64,000 nucleotides of DNA from Methanomassiliicoccus sp. (GCA_012719175.1 JAAYAX010000004.1:1-64000); one strand, 5' to 3'. Numbered from the stretch's first letter, positions 54,792 through 63,196 are shown. Notes: generated by a model not told the origin, from the letters alone. Translations and numbers: made by a program.

Positions 54792-55589
54792 TCACAACCG
54801 GAGGAGGGACACCACTGTGGCCAGATCGACCACATGGAGGTTTATGGAGAACAGTAACAAGAACACCGAGATGGCTGCGATCCCCCACTTGAAGGACATC
54901 CTCGCGGGCGGACGATAGCAGTGGAACTCCCCGATGAAGCTCCGACAGTTCAGGGCGGTCTGCGACCTTTCTGCCATGTCCAGGGACCGGATGAAGATGC
55001 CGACCAGGAGCTTGCCGGTGGTACGGAATCTGGCCCTCAGGCCTCGGAAGCCAAGGCGGGAATGGGCGGCCACGTACATGGTGTCGAGCTGTTCCAGCAG
55101 GAGGAACGAGTAGCGATACACCAGCACCGTCAGCTCCACCAGCTCCGCTGGTACCCTTATCTGCCGCAGTGCATTGGCCAGGTGCGGTATGGGGGTGGAG
55201 GTTGCGAAGAACAGCATCACCGTGATGCCGGCCATTGCACGCAAGAACACCAGGCCACCTAGCTCCAGCCCCTGCCTGGACAGTGTAAGGACGAAGAAGC
55301 CCAGGTCAACCGACCATACCGTGTCACCTGCGGTGACCAGCGCGATCATGAAGGAACCGAGGACAAAGATCCCCACACCCTCCAGCAAGGCAAGCGATAT
55401 GACCCTTGGAAACCGCATGCGGCTCGACAGGAACAGGAGGACAAGGCCTATCAGGGTGACGATCAACGGTATGTCCAGTGAGGATGCCATCAGCGAGGAC
55501 ACCAGCAGGGTCATGGCGAAGATAAGCTTACCTAGCGGGGACCAGTCTCGGAAGGGAGAGGCATAGGCGATCTCATCCATCGCGTGCAT
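54792..55589 (-). CDS. cbiQ: ECF-type Ni/Co transporter transmembrane protein
   Basis: The 265-residue CbiQ/NikQ-type coupling protein has about five membrane helices and the Ala-x-x-Arg-Gly-like coupling helices (AAHSRLGFRGLRAR near 187). It links the ATPase to a substrate-binding partner. A GGAGTGA site lies upstream of the ATG at 55589. No CbiM/NikM substrate-binding component or CbiN is found beside it, which is unusual. It is first in its operon with a 560-base upstream spacer. Confidence 0.8.
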   Translation of the reverse strand: MHAMDEIAYASPFRDWSPLGKLIFAMTLLVSSLMASSLDIPLIVTLIGLVLLFLSSRMRFPRVISLALLEGVGIFVLGSFMIALVTAGDTVWSVDLGFFVLTLSRQGLELGGLVFLRAMAGITVMLFFATSTPIPHLANALRQIRVPAELVELTVLVYRYSFLLLEQLDTMYVAAHSRLGFRGLRARFRTTGKLLVGIFIRSLDMAERSQTALNCRSFIGEFHCYRPPARMSFKWGIAAISVFLLLFSINLHVVDLATVVSLLRL

Positions 55590-55619
55590 CAATAATCACT
55601 CCCTATTGGTGATGCTTTT

Positions 55620-55638
55620 CCTCGTTGAGGCAACGAGG
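55620..55638. promoter_or_regulatory. palindrome CCTCGTTG-AGG-CAACGAGG
   Basis: A perfect 8+3+8 inverted repeat lies 31 bases before the cbiQ start. It could form a strong leader hairpin with a 3-base loop or serve as an operator. Confidence 0.5.
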
Positions 55639-55673
55639 GACGATCGTGCAAATGATGCCTGTTACTTTGGGAC

Positions 55674-55844
55674 ATGAGGCTGGTACTGGGACAAGTGACC
55701 CTTACGCCAGGACAAATCACCGATTCTACGGGGCCTCTAAAAGGATGGGAATATGAGCTCCGTCCACGAGCCCAGGAGGCCCGTATCGACGTGGACATGG
55801 CGATGGGCTTCAGGAGTGTGATCGACCTAATGCTCAGGAGTTGA
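55674..55844 (+). CDS. possible small protein or gene remnant
   Basis: A 56-codon frame with coding-like third positions in its second half, starting ATG and ending TGA. No family is recognised. It might be a real short gene or the remains of a larger one; no clear ribosome-binding site is seen. Confidence 0.25.
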   Translation: MRLVLGQVTLTPGQITDSTGPLKGWEYELRPRAQEARIDVDMAMGFRSVIDLMLRS

Positions 55845-56022
55845 GGGCTTGTATACCTATGATCAAGTGATGACTTCAGGTGATCGATCGATCTGCCAGC
55901 CATCACAGGCGACCAAGGAGAGGGACACGATCTATACAGATGCCGTTGCATGTTATCGTTGAATGTGTCCATCGTGGTGAGGCCTCCTTGAGTTGAACCC
56001 GTTATCCCATTTCCGATAATAG

Positions 56023-56039
56023 TTGGATATATCATCCAA
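56023..56039. promoter_or_regulatory. 17-bp palindrome TTGGATATATCATCCAA
   Basis: Same half-sites and spacing as 46878-46894, and the shared core extends to TAGTTGGAT-N5-ATCCAAT. It is bracketed by CCGATAA (56013-56019) and TTATCGG (56049-56055), as the first copy is bracketed by its own outer pair. It lies 430 bases upstream of cbiQ and about 110 bases before the pseudogene start, so which gene it controls is not certain. Confidence 0.6.
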
Positions 56040-56149
56040 TAAGCCTTGTTATCGGCCATCCTGATATTAAAGTTTTGGCTAGAACTTAGTCTTCTCCGCC
56101 CCCACAAAACAAGCTCCTGCACCATCGGTCCGATGGTAATCGCTCAAAG

Positions 56150-57358
56150 GTGCTTTACGATGGTGGGCACGATCAGCCATATGATAAGCAGCGGTTTCTG
56201 GAGATAGCCAATTCCTTTTTGGAGCTCTCAGGAAACATGATAGTGTATACCGCTAACTCCACAAGGGAGGCTACGTTGGTTATGGAGGGAGGCACGTATG
56301 ACGCCATATTATCCGATTACCAGATGCCGGAGATGGACGGTATAGAGTTCCAAAGTTTCCTGATGTCCCAGGGTGAGAATGTCCCGTTCATACTCTTCAC
56401 CGAAAAGGGCCGGGAGGAGGTATTCATCAGAACGTTGAGCTGCGGTACCGACTTCTACCTCCAGAAGGGTAAGTAACCGACAACCTTGTTCAGGGAGCTA
56501 GAGCATGTCGTCTGAACCGCGGTGAGGCACCGGGAGTCCGAGGAGGCCCTGAAGAGCAGCGAGGCGAAGTATCGCAACCTCTTCAATAACCTGGGCGAGG
56601 CCGTGGGGATATAACGGTACGTCGTCGATGACTGTCATGGGGTGGTGGACTTCACCTATTTCGACCTCAATCCTACTCTGTGACGCACCCACGGCAAGAC
56701 CGAGGAGGAGATGAACGGATGTAACGTGGGACATGTCTTCGGCATGGATAATATATTGCCGAGTATCTCCCTGTCCTCAACATGTGGCGGAAGGAGAGCA
56801 GGGAGATCGAGATCGAGGAGTACCTCTCGCTCGTACGGGGTTACTTCAGGACCATCTGGGTACCGCTGAGCAGAAAGTTGTTCATCGCGTATTCGCTCGA
56901 CATCACCGATCGTAAGTGGGCCGAGGAGGAGCTGGTTAAGGCTAACAATCTCATGAGCTACATCATCGAGCACAGCCCCAGCGGCAAAGCCGTGTTCGAC
57001 AGAGAACTCCGGCACCTGTACGCCAGCACCTGGTTCTTCAAGGTTTACGATGTCACCGAGAAGGACCACATCGGCATGAGGCAATACGAGGCGTTCCCGG
57101 ACCTGCCGCAGAAGATAAGGGGGGGGGGTGGTGCACCGTCGGGCCCTCTCCGGCGAGGTCGTGAGATCCGAGAGCGACCCCTTCGTCAGTGAGGACGGCA
57201 CCACGTAATGGACGAGGTGGGAGTGCCGGCCGTGTCATCAGCACGACAGCGCCATCGACGGTATAATACTGTACAGTGAGATCGCGAACCAGAACATGAA
57301 GCTCAGTGGCTATAACGTTGATGAGAGTGACCGCTTCTATGGTCAGGACTTCGAATGA
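56150..57358 (+). pseudogene. decayed response regulator/PAS sensor protein
   Basis: The first 108 codons give a receiver domain with phospho-Asp in ILSDYQMP and a TEKGREE stretch; then TAA. Read-through in the same frame continues the family sequence (RELEHVV, HRESEEALKSSEAKYRNLF, then a PAS domain) but is broken by TGA 56513, TAA 56612 and TGA 56681. The frame shifts near 56765, runs to a ten-G run at 57119-57128 and returns to the first frame, where a further PAS (GEVVRSESDPFVSEDGTT) is cut by TAA 57206. The histidine kinase end is missing. Mixed TAA/TGA stops exclude a pyrrolysine explanation. Methanogens carry many intact proteins of this plan. Confidence 0.85.
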
Positions 57359-57563
57359 GGTCCATGCTTTTGGCATACAGGTACGACACCGCACCATTTT
57401 CCTAAATATTCTCTGTAGATACTGCCCATCAAAATTTTCTCACTAATGATCTACCTCTTCTCTTATTCTCCATGCTCGTCTCCCGGCCACCACGAACAAG
57501 AAGCACCGCTCAAGGAAAATCTTGAACTCAAGACCAGGGTTTATGGGGCAGGAGTACTGAATA

Positions 57564-58169
57564 TTGGTCACTATGCATAACCCCTCCTCGAAGATAACGT
57601 CAGTGTACGTGGTCGCCTTGATGGCGATAGGTCTCCTGGTGGCCATTACGAGGGGGGACATCTACTGGGTCGGGATCGCCCTATGGGGGCTGTTCCTGGT
57701 GGCCTACCCTGCCCTCCGCCACCGTGATGTGGAAGTACCAGGCGCATACCGGCTCATGCCTCTAGCAACGGTCCCCTTCATCATCGGACTTTTTATGGAC
57801 ATGGAAGGAGGAGGTCTTCTTCCAATTACCTCGCCGTGGTATTGGCTCTCCTTCAGCGTGGCCATATTTTCATTGAGCTTGGTGACGGTTGCATATAGCG
57901 ACATCTATGGGGATCTAAAGACCAACCTCAGTTTCGAGCTGCGGCTGGCCTTCATGCTTTACATGTCGATGGTAACGCTCCAAGGGCCCATATTCTACTA
58001 CGGCGATCTTTGGCTGGGCACGGATATTCTGGCAAGTAATGAGGGCTTGATGTTCAATATTCTGATCAATGCCATCGCGGGCCTGGTCCTAACCCTCGCC
58101 TTCTACTATGCGACCATGAGGGCAGAGCCTAGAGGTAACGTGAGCGAACGAGAGGAGGGAGCGGTGTGA
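57564..58169 (+). CDS. hypothetical polytopic membrane protein
   Basis: A 201-residue protein with about six hydrophobic helices. A GGAG site lies ten bases before the TTG start; the ATG at 57573 is an alternative. The family is not recognised. It overlaps the next gene, whose GTG lies in its last codons, so the two are co-translated and probably form a membrane pair. Confidence 0.6.
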   Translation: MVTMHNPSSKITSVYVVALMAIGLLVAITRGDIYWVGIALWGLFLVAYPALRHRDVEVPGAYRLMPLATVPFIIGLFMDMEGGGLLPITSPWYWLSFSVAIFSLSLVTVAYSDIYGDLKTNLSFELRLAFMLYMSMVTLQGPIFYYGDLWLGTDILASNEGLMFNILINAIAGLVLTLAFYYATMRAEPRGNVSEREEGAV

Positions 58170-58810
58170 GACGGCAGACCATGGCCATCACCGTCATCAC
58201 CGAGGCGATCCTCCTGGCCTTGCTGGTGTACGGTATCTCCAATTGGAGGACCTATTGGATCTCCACTGTCCTCCTATCCCAGGTTCTCATGCTCGTCCCC
58301 CTGGTCCTGGAAGCTAAGAAAATGATCCTGCTACCATGGCCCATTGTCCTGGGAGCTTCGCTCTCCCTGCTCCTGCACAGCCTCGGCCTTGCAACCGAGT
58401 GGTACTTCACCGTCTTCTGGTGGGACAAGCTGACACACATGACCTCCGGTGTCGTGCTCTCCACCCTGGTGGCCATAGAGGTCCTGCTCCTCGACCTGCG
58501 CAACGAATCCGTCAAGATCCCGTACATCTGGTATCTGTTGATAGTCCCGATAGCGATCCTCACCCTGGAAGGAATATGGGAGCTCCTGGAGTACACCATC
58601 GATGTTGTGCTGGGAACTGGAATGCAGCACGGCCTTACCGACACCGTCAACGACATTGCCACCAACCTTATCTCCGGGATCGTGAGTGGCGTAGGGGTGG
58701 TTTACTACCTAAGGCGGCGACCGGTGGACGAGTTCGTTGCCAGCCTTGAGGCCGAACGTCTAGAACAGTGGTTCCTGCGGAGGCTCGGAAAGGGAAGCCG
58801 CCTGTTATGA
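58166..58810 (+). CDS. YjdF-like (DUF2238) membrane protein
   Basis: The 214-residue protein has six or so membrane helices. Its 'WWDKLTHMTSG' segment near 90 and 'DTVNDIATN' near 160 are characteristic of the YjdF/DUF2238 family, whose function is unknown. It begins at GTG with GGAGGG upstream, overlapping the previous gene by four bases. Confidence 0.7.
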   Translation: MRRQTMAITVITEAILLALLVYGISNWRTYWISTVLLSQVLMLVPLVLEAKKMILLPWPIVLGASLSLLLHSLGLATEWYFTVFWWDKLTHMTSGVVLSTLVAIEVLLLDLRNESVKIPYIWYLLIVPIAILTLEGIWELLEYTIDVVLGTGMQHGLTDTVNDIATNLISGIVSGVGVVYYLRRRPVDEFVASLEAERLEQWFLRRLGKGSRLL

Positions 58811-58813
58811 CAA

Positions 58814-58827
58814 GTTCAATATTGAAC
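58814..58827. repeat. palindrome GTTCAATATTGAAC
   Basis: A perfect 14-bp palindrome four bases after the YjdF-like stop. The GTTCA-N4-TGAAC form recurs at 60802-60815. Confidence 0.5.
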
Positions 58828-59113
58828 ACATTTTCCTCTTGGGGGTCTCACTAGGGTTGACGCGATAAGCGAGAGAGAATAACATTGAGCATTGAATTCA
58901 TCGGCGGTCATCCGCCCTCACAAGCGGATGTACAAAACACCATGATCGATCGTGGGCGAGAAAGGAGGTTGGCCCCCGGGCCTCATTGAGGCAACGGACC
59001 CAACAGCCCCCCTCTTGTGCTGGTGACCTATGATCACGCCTTTGACCTACCAACTTAAGAGGAGCTGGCCCACTGCGAAGATAAACCGGAAAGGCATCTT
59101 TAATTCAAACGAT

Positions 59114-59125
59114 TTTAATAAATAT
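59114..59125 (+). promoter_or_regulatory. TATA element for the 59144 gene
   Basis: TTTAATAAATAT lies about 25 bases before the TTG/GTG starts at 59144 and 59147, the normal spacing for a leaderless archaeal transcript. Confidence 0.5.
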
Positions 59126-59143
59126 TGGAAGCTCCAAGTATCA

Positions 59144-59377
59144 TTGGTGTTCGTCCGCATAACATCTTCAAGCAGCAATCTGGCGGCCAGGGTCTGGTGC
59201 AAGAGGTTCAAGACCGAAAGGGTCTGCTCGTTCGGATTCGATAACTTCGTCATGGGCTTTCTGAGAGATGCCAAGGAAGAGGACGACAAGATAATCCTTA
59301 TGGTCGAGGTTACCAACCCTCTAGCCAAGCAGTATCTGTCGGAGATGAGCAAGGGTGAGAGAGTGATCAACAACTGA
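59144..59377 (+). CDS. hypothetical small protein
   Basis: A product of about 77 residues with two Cys near the start, a charged middle and a helical C-terminus. It is not recognised. The frame is open back to 59030, but that region is promoter-like DNA; the TATA box at 59114-59125 sits about 25 bases before the TTG/GTG here, so a leaderless start is preferred. It lies upstream of tbp on the same strand but with its own promoter. Confidence 0.5.
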   Translation: MVFVRITSSSSNLAARVWCKRFKTERVCSFGFDNFVMGFLRDAKEEDDKIILMVEVTNPLAKQYLSEMSKGERVINN

Positions 59378-59567
59378 TCTTTGTCCCCCGCCCAAAGTCG
59401 TTCGTCCACTGGGAACTCTCGATGATGTTGGTGTTCCGACCCGCCCGTGCGCTTCCAATGTTCCCAGATCAAATATTATGATCACCTCTTATAGATCGGG
59501 CGTTGAGATATCGAGGATGGCATTGAAATAGTAAGCTCAATTCTGAGCTGCCGGGGGTTTAAGAGGC

Positions 59568-59586
59568 ATATATAATCATATATATT
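59568..59586 (+). promoter_or_regulatory. strong TATA region of tbp
   Basis: A run of ATATAT/TATAAT sequence immediately precedes the tbp start. The match to TBP's own target could support self-regulation; the exact transcription start cannot be fixed because two overlapping boxes are possible. Confidence 0.45.
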
Positions 59587-59589
59587 GTA

Positions 59590-60174
59590 TTGAGTTATCG
59601 TCCCAGGGGTATTACCATTTCAGAATATGTCATCCAGAACATCGTAGCATCAGCGAATTTGGGCATTGAGCTTGACCTCGGAACGCTTGCGCTCAGCTTG
59701 AGCGGCGCGGAATACGAGCCGGAGCAGTTCCCAGGTCTGATATACAGACTGAAGAGCCCGAAATCTGCTACCCTGCTCTTCCGGAGCGGAAAGCTCGTGT
59801 GCACCGGGTCCAGATCCCTGGCAAATGTCAAACAGGCCATCGAGACCGTGGTATCGGACGTCAAGAACGCCGGCGTCCCCATCACTGCCTCGCCGGAGAT
59901 CATAGTTCAGAACATCGTGGCCTCATCGGACCTGGGGCAGGACATCAACCTCAATGCCATCGCCATCTCCCTGGGTCTGGAGAGAGTAGAGTACGAGCCC
60001 GAGCAGTTCCCTGGCCTGGTATACCGCCTGGAAGAGCCCAAAGTGGTGGTGCTGCTGTTCGGTTCCGGCAAGCTCGTCTGCACCGGCGCACGGACCCCAA
60101 AGGACGTCGAGGCTGCTGTAAAGAAGATCACGGAGGAGCTTCAGTCCATCGGTATGCTGAAGGCGACCGGTTAA
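59590..60174 (+). CDS. tbp: TATA-box-binding protein
   Basis: The 194-residue protein consists of the two TBP repeats (about 8-95 and 98-188). Each has the family marks QNIVAS, EYEPEQFPGL and SGKLVCTG. It binds the TATA box and starts archaeal transcription with TFB. The TTG start at 59590 follows from the family N-terminus, and no ATG is available. It is not in an operon with the downstream minus-strand gene. Confidence 0.95.
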   Translation: MSYRPRGITISEYVIQNIVASANLGIELDLGTLALSLSGAEYEPEQFPGLIYRLKSPKSATLLFRSGKLVCTGSRSLANVKQAIETVVSDVKNAGVPITASPEIIVQNIVASSDLGQDINLNAIAISLGLERVEYEPEQFPGLVYRLEEPKVVVLLFGSGKLVCTGARTPKDVEAAVKKITEELQSIGMLKATG

Positions 60175-60290
60175 GACCCGGAACTCGTCTATGCCCCGCT
60201 CTGCGCGGGCGCAATTTATTCTTACCCGCTCCGGTCGGAAGATCTTTCGCTACCAGATCATCAGGATGGGTCTGGCTGTCTTTTTTTCGC

Positions 60291-60716
60291 TCACTGCCTC
60301 GTGTGCTTCCAGACGTCCTCAGTGAGGGAATCATATACCGACTCTTTGTCAGTATCCTCATCGGCAGCGGCCTTATTCTCGATCAGCTCACGGATCCGCT
60401 CCTTGCGGAACAACCAGTAATGGATCCTCCATTCCCTGCCATCATAGAGGGTGATCTGCTCCATCTCCGTGGTCAGGATCCCAGCGTCCTCTAGCATGTA
60501 GAAGGCGTCCCTATCCACGGGCTCGAGCATGTTATCGACCACGCGTTCGCCGTGGCCAAAGAAATTTAAAATGCGATGGGCAAGCTCCTGGGCCACTTCG
60601 TTGGGCATATCGTGTTCATCAATGGTTCTCTTTATCGCGAGCGCCAGCTCTTCTAGGGTTAAGGTCTGATGATGCTTGGATCGCTCCGTTATTGCGCTGC
60701 TGTCATCTTCTGTCAT
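60291..60716 (-). CDS. DUF6015 family protein
   Basis: A protein of about 141 residues matching DUF6015. It has 'LAHRILNFFGHGERVVDN', 'EPVDRDAFYMLEDAGILTTE' and 'DGREWRIHYW' in order, the pattern I associate with this archaeal family of unknown function. It is soluble. The ATG at 60716 is slightly preferred to 60728. It is convergent with tbp. Confidence 0.75.
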   Translation of the reverse strand: MTEDDSSAITERSKHHQTLTLEELALAIKRTIDEHDMPNEVAQELAHRILNFFGHGERVVDNMLEPVDRDAFYMLEDAGILTTEMEQITLYDGREWRIHYWLFRKERIRELIENKAAADEDTDKESVYDSLTEDVWKHTRQ

Positions 60717-61038
60717 ATGTGTGAACAAAACCGGTCGTTGAAAGATGCGAATGGACTGAATAGTATTTATTGAAGCATGTTGTCAAACACACTAACATCC
60801 CGTTCATGCATGAACAGTACCATAATTCCAGGGTTTTCCATGAATGATCTATTCTATGTTTCGATTAGGCTCCGTGATCGCCAGATCAAGTTATGATGTG
60901 GATATGAAGATGCACCCACAGAGATCGGAGGGAATGGAGAGGCGTTTCATGATATCGCCCTACTATCTCGACATTACAGTCCTAGATCGCCATTTGTCAC
61001 AACAAATAATTTGATGTTGCATCCCTAGATATGATTAA
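60717..61038. other. intergenic stretch with 14-bp palindrome
   Basis: About 320 bases between divergent genes. AT-rich promoter tracts lie near 60755-60775 and 60990-61020. A perfect palindrome is at 60802-60815. No gene is seen. Confidence 0.4.
60802..60815. repeat. palindrome GTTCATGCATGAAC
   Basis: A perfect 14-bp palindrome in the divergent spacer upstream of the DUF6015 gene and the MBL-fold gene, same half-sites as 58814-58827. Confidence 0.5.
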
Positions 61039-61743
61039 GTGAACTTGATGGCTCATTGGCGAATATCCATAGCATATGACTCACCTGCCCTTTCCTCGTT
61101 TAGGGAGGGCTGGGGGTTTTCAGCGGTAATCTCATCGGATGCTGGCAATATACTCTTTGATTGTGGTTGGGACGGTAACATACTGCAAGAGAATCTCTCT
61201 CGCCTGGGATTCGCCTTCTCGGACATGGACCTGGTGGTCCTATCCCACTACCATTGGGACCACCTCACAGGGTTGCCGGTCATGCTGGCAGACCCATTGA
61301 AAAAGAGGACATTGGAGGTATTCGTACCGTATGGCTTCTCTAAGAACCTGATGAAGGAGATAAACCGGAAAGCGATTGCCTTAGATGTCAGGTCACCCCA
61401 GGAGATATCTCCGAACGTGTGGGCCACCGGTCCTCTGGGCGGCGATGTGCCGGAGCAGGCCCTTGTCCTGAAGGGTAAGGGCGGAGTGGCAGTTCTAACC
61501 GGCTGTGGACACCCCGGGCTGAAGGCAGTTCTATCGGCTGGCTCCACGCTAGGGGTACCTCGATGGCTGATAGGCGGTTTACACGATTGCACCCTCTCCG
61601 ACCTTGAGGGCTCGCTCAAGGAGAACCCGTTCTTAAGGGCGGTGCTCTGTCATTGCACCCGATGCAAGGAGGAAGCTTCGGCCGCCCGCATCGACAGGGT
61701 CACCATCGGTGCGGCCGGTGAGATCTACGAAATAGAGCTATGA
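61039..61743 (+). CDS. MBL-fold metallohydrolase
   Basis: A 234-residue metallo-beta-lactamase-fold protein with the metal motif SHYHWDH at about residues 70-76, an FDCG at about 40, a GCGHPG at about 155 and a late His pair. Archaeal members of this group include pterin-related (dihydropteroate-type) and other hydrolases; the substrate is not predictable. GTG 61039 and ATG 61048 are both possible starts. It faces the NifX-like gene. Confidence 0.7.
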   Translation: MNLMAHWRISIAYDSPALSSFREGWGFSAVISSDAGNILFDCGWDGNILQENLSRLGFAFSDMDLVVLSHYHWDHLTGLPVMLADPLKKRTLEVFVPYGFSKNLMKEINRKAIALDVRSPQEISPNVWATGPLGGDVPEQALVLKGKGGVAVLTGCGHPGLKAVLSAGSTLGVPRWLIGGLHDCTLSDLEGSLKENPFLRAVLCHCTRCKEEASAARIDRVTIGAAGEIYEIEL

Positions 61744-61864
61744 GATGGCCGGAGGACTTGAAGAAAAGAAAGGGTCAAGCGCCTGAAGCCCGGTTGGTTC
61801 AATAGTACCAAGGGCCCCGGCCGCTCTTTCCCATGGCCTTTAGAGGCTGAGTCCACAGTTAATC

Positions 61865-62233
61865 CTAATGGCAGTGGCTTCCGCCGCCGCAGACGTCCTT
61901 TACGGTCGCTTCCATGAGGCTACCGCCAAGGTAGTTCTGGAGGGCGTCCTTCACCGTTCCCGCCGCACCCACGAAAACCTTGATGCCGCAGTTCTGGAAC
62001 TCCATAAGAGGACGGCGTCCAATGCCCCCGATCAGGACAGCGTCGATGCCTGCATCGGCCATCTTCCTCACCGGGATCATGCAGTTATGCTCGCCATTGT
62101 TATCAATGGTCCAGACTGACTTGATCTGGCTCTCCTCGATCTCCACTGCAGTGAACAGCTCGCAGTGCCCAAAGTGTGCGGAGACGCCTGCGTCAAGTCC
62201 GCCGGGGTTGTTGCTCGGTATGCCTACTTTCAT
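61865..62233 (-). CDS. NifX/NifB-type Fe-Mo cofactor biosynthesis-like protein
   Basis: A 122-residue protein of the dinitrogenase iron-molybdenum cofactor biosynthesis fold. It has GIPSNN at the start, GHCELF near 22 and a C-terminal GGGSHCH that may bind metal. Such proteins occur widely without nitrogenase and often beside DUF134, as here. Its job may be handling iron-sulfur or molybdenum-type clusters. An AGGTAAGG site precedes the ATG. It ends in TAG. Confidence 0.8.
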   Translation of the reverse strand: MKVGIPSNNPGGLDAGVSAHFGHCELFTAVEIEESQIKSVWTIDNNGEHNCMIPVRKMADAGIDAVLIGGIGRRPLMEFQNCGIKVFVGAAGTVKDALQNYLGGSLMEATVKDVCGGGSHCH

Positions 62234-62449
62234 TTCCTTACCTCTTTTTCGATGCTTAGTGGTCCACTCTCGATCGCTGGACCTGAAATGCTGGATGTTA
62301 GACCCTCTTGGGTCCGATGGGGCCTAAAGTGGATCCATATCCGCCCCTGGTTTCATCATTATGATAATGGCTTTCGGCATGTCTCTGTGACCATGCCTCC
62401 ATTTTTGGATGAGGCCGGTCCGGAGAGGCATCGTTCGCCAACCATCCTC

Positions 62450-62959
62450 TCACTCCTCTTCATAGTCCCAGCTCCGCGCACCATTATTCTCGTCATAGCG
62501 GCATCGACATCTGTAGGTGGACCTCCTTTTGCCGACATCCTGCCCACTCCGCTGTCTCCTTACCTCATCCCGTCCGCAGCTAGGACAATGCGGCGGTTCG
62601 AAGTCGCCATCTGATTCCTCCCCTTCGCCCTTGCCCTCATGGCAGGTGCAATTCCGCCCGCCATCCAAGGCATAGCTGCCTCCCTTGATCTCGATGGCCT
62701 TCCCTGATACCAGGGCGTCCACGATCTTGCTTCTGGCACTTTGGAGGTCCTCCCAGAGAGCACGCCTTGATATGCCCATCCTATGCGCAGATTCCTCCTG
62801 GTTCAACCCTTCCAGGTCTGTCAGCCTTACGGCCTCCAGCTCCTCTAGTGTGAGGGACGTTACTTCTAGCTCTTTTAGGGGCACTCCTCGAGGCTTGAAG
62901 TATGTTACGACCGGCTCTGACTGGATCCTTCTTGGGCATCGTGGTCGTCCCGGCCTCAT
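62450..62959 (-). CDS. DUF134 family DNA-binding-like protein
   Basis: A protein of about 169 residues with the DUF134 core (RPRCPRRI, then [26 protein letters not shown] and a helix-turn-helix with SRRALWEDL). A cysteine-rich C-terminus follows (CTCH, CPSCG, CRCR), which could hold one or two zinc ions. It is likely a regulator. It lies upstream of the NifX-like gene on the same strand, the common DUF134/NifX pairing, with a spacer of about 216 bases. The start may also be at 62971. Confidence 0.75.
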   Translation of the reverse strand: MRPGRPRCPRRIQSEPVVTYFKPRGVPLKELEVTSLTLEELEAVRLTDLEGLNQEESAHRMGISRRALWEDLQSARSKIVDALVSGKAIEIKGGSYALDGGRNCTCHEGKGEGEESDGDFEPPHCPSCGRDEVRRQRSGQDVGKRRSTYRCRCRYDENNGARSWDYEEE

Positions 62960-63037
62960 AATTTCACTCAATGACGAGGAATTACTTAATCTTAACTATG
63001 CACCTTTTTCATAATTTTCACCATTATAGTTGGTTGT

Positions 63038-63062
63038 GGTGGTGGGATGACCGCTCACCACC
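63038..63062. repeat. inverted repeat GGTGGTG-N11-CACCACC
   Basis: A 7-bp perfect inverted repeat in the divergent spacer between DUF134 and DUF2124, an operator or leader hairpin candidate. Confidence 0.35.
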
Positions 63063-63196
63063 TACGGAGGAAATCGAGCTTTCTTCGCTTTGAATGCTCT
63101 CCGCGGCCCTGTAGTCTATTCTTCGGCAATGGTGCTGAAAGGTGGAATCGTTTATAGGCAATATTCACAGTACCAGCCTATGAGCGGTGATCACAC

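Larger units (their letters stand above)
55590..56149. other. long spacer upstream of cbiQ
   Basis: It contains an 8+3+8 palindrome near cbiQ, a possible 56-residue plus-strand ORF and the 17-bp palindrome. A minus-strand frame from 55972 (or 56125) runs to a TGATG overlap with the cbiQ start and has an AAGGAGG site, but its Ser/Arg/Pro/His-rich translation looks like antisense of coding DNA, so it is not called. If transcription starts at the 17-bp palindrome, cbiQ has a leader of roughly 400 bases. Confidence 0.4.
58811..59143. other. intergenic stretch with palindrome and promoter
   Basis: About 330 bases. It has a 14-bp palindrome right after the YjdF-like gene, a GGCGG/CCGCC hairpin near 58910, an AAGGAGG-like stretch near 58960 without a usable frame, and an AT-rich promoter at about 59100-59127. 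No gene with normal codon use is seen before 59144. Confidence 0.4.

Noticed and set aside
55589-56125. 178-codon minus-strand frame ending in a TGATG overlap with cbiQ
   Set aside because: The overlap and an AAGGAGG site are suggestive, but the Ser/Arg/Pro/His-rich product looks like antisense of coding DNA and shows no domain.
56150-57358. Reading the pseudogene as a pyrrolysine or read-through protein
   Set aside because: The internal stops are TAA and TGA, not TAG, and two frame shifts occur as well.
59131-59146. CCAA-N6-TTGG inverted repeat near the 59144 start as a third copy of the 17-bp site
   Set aside because: The half-sites are in the opposite order and the spacing differs, so it is not the same motif.
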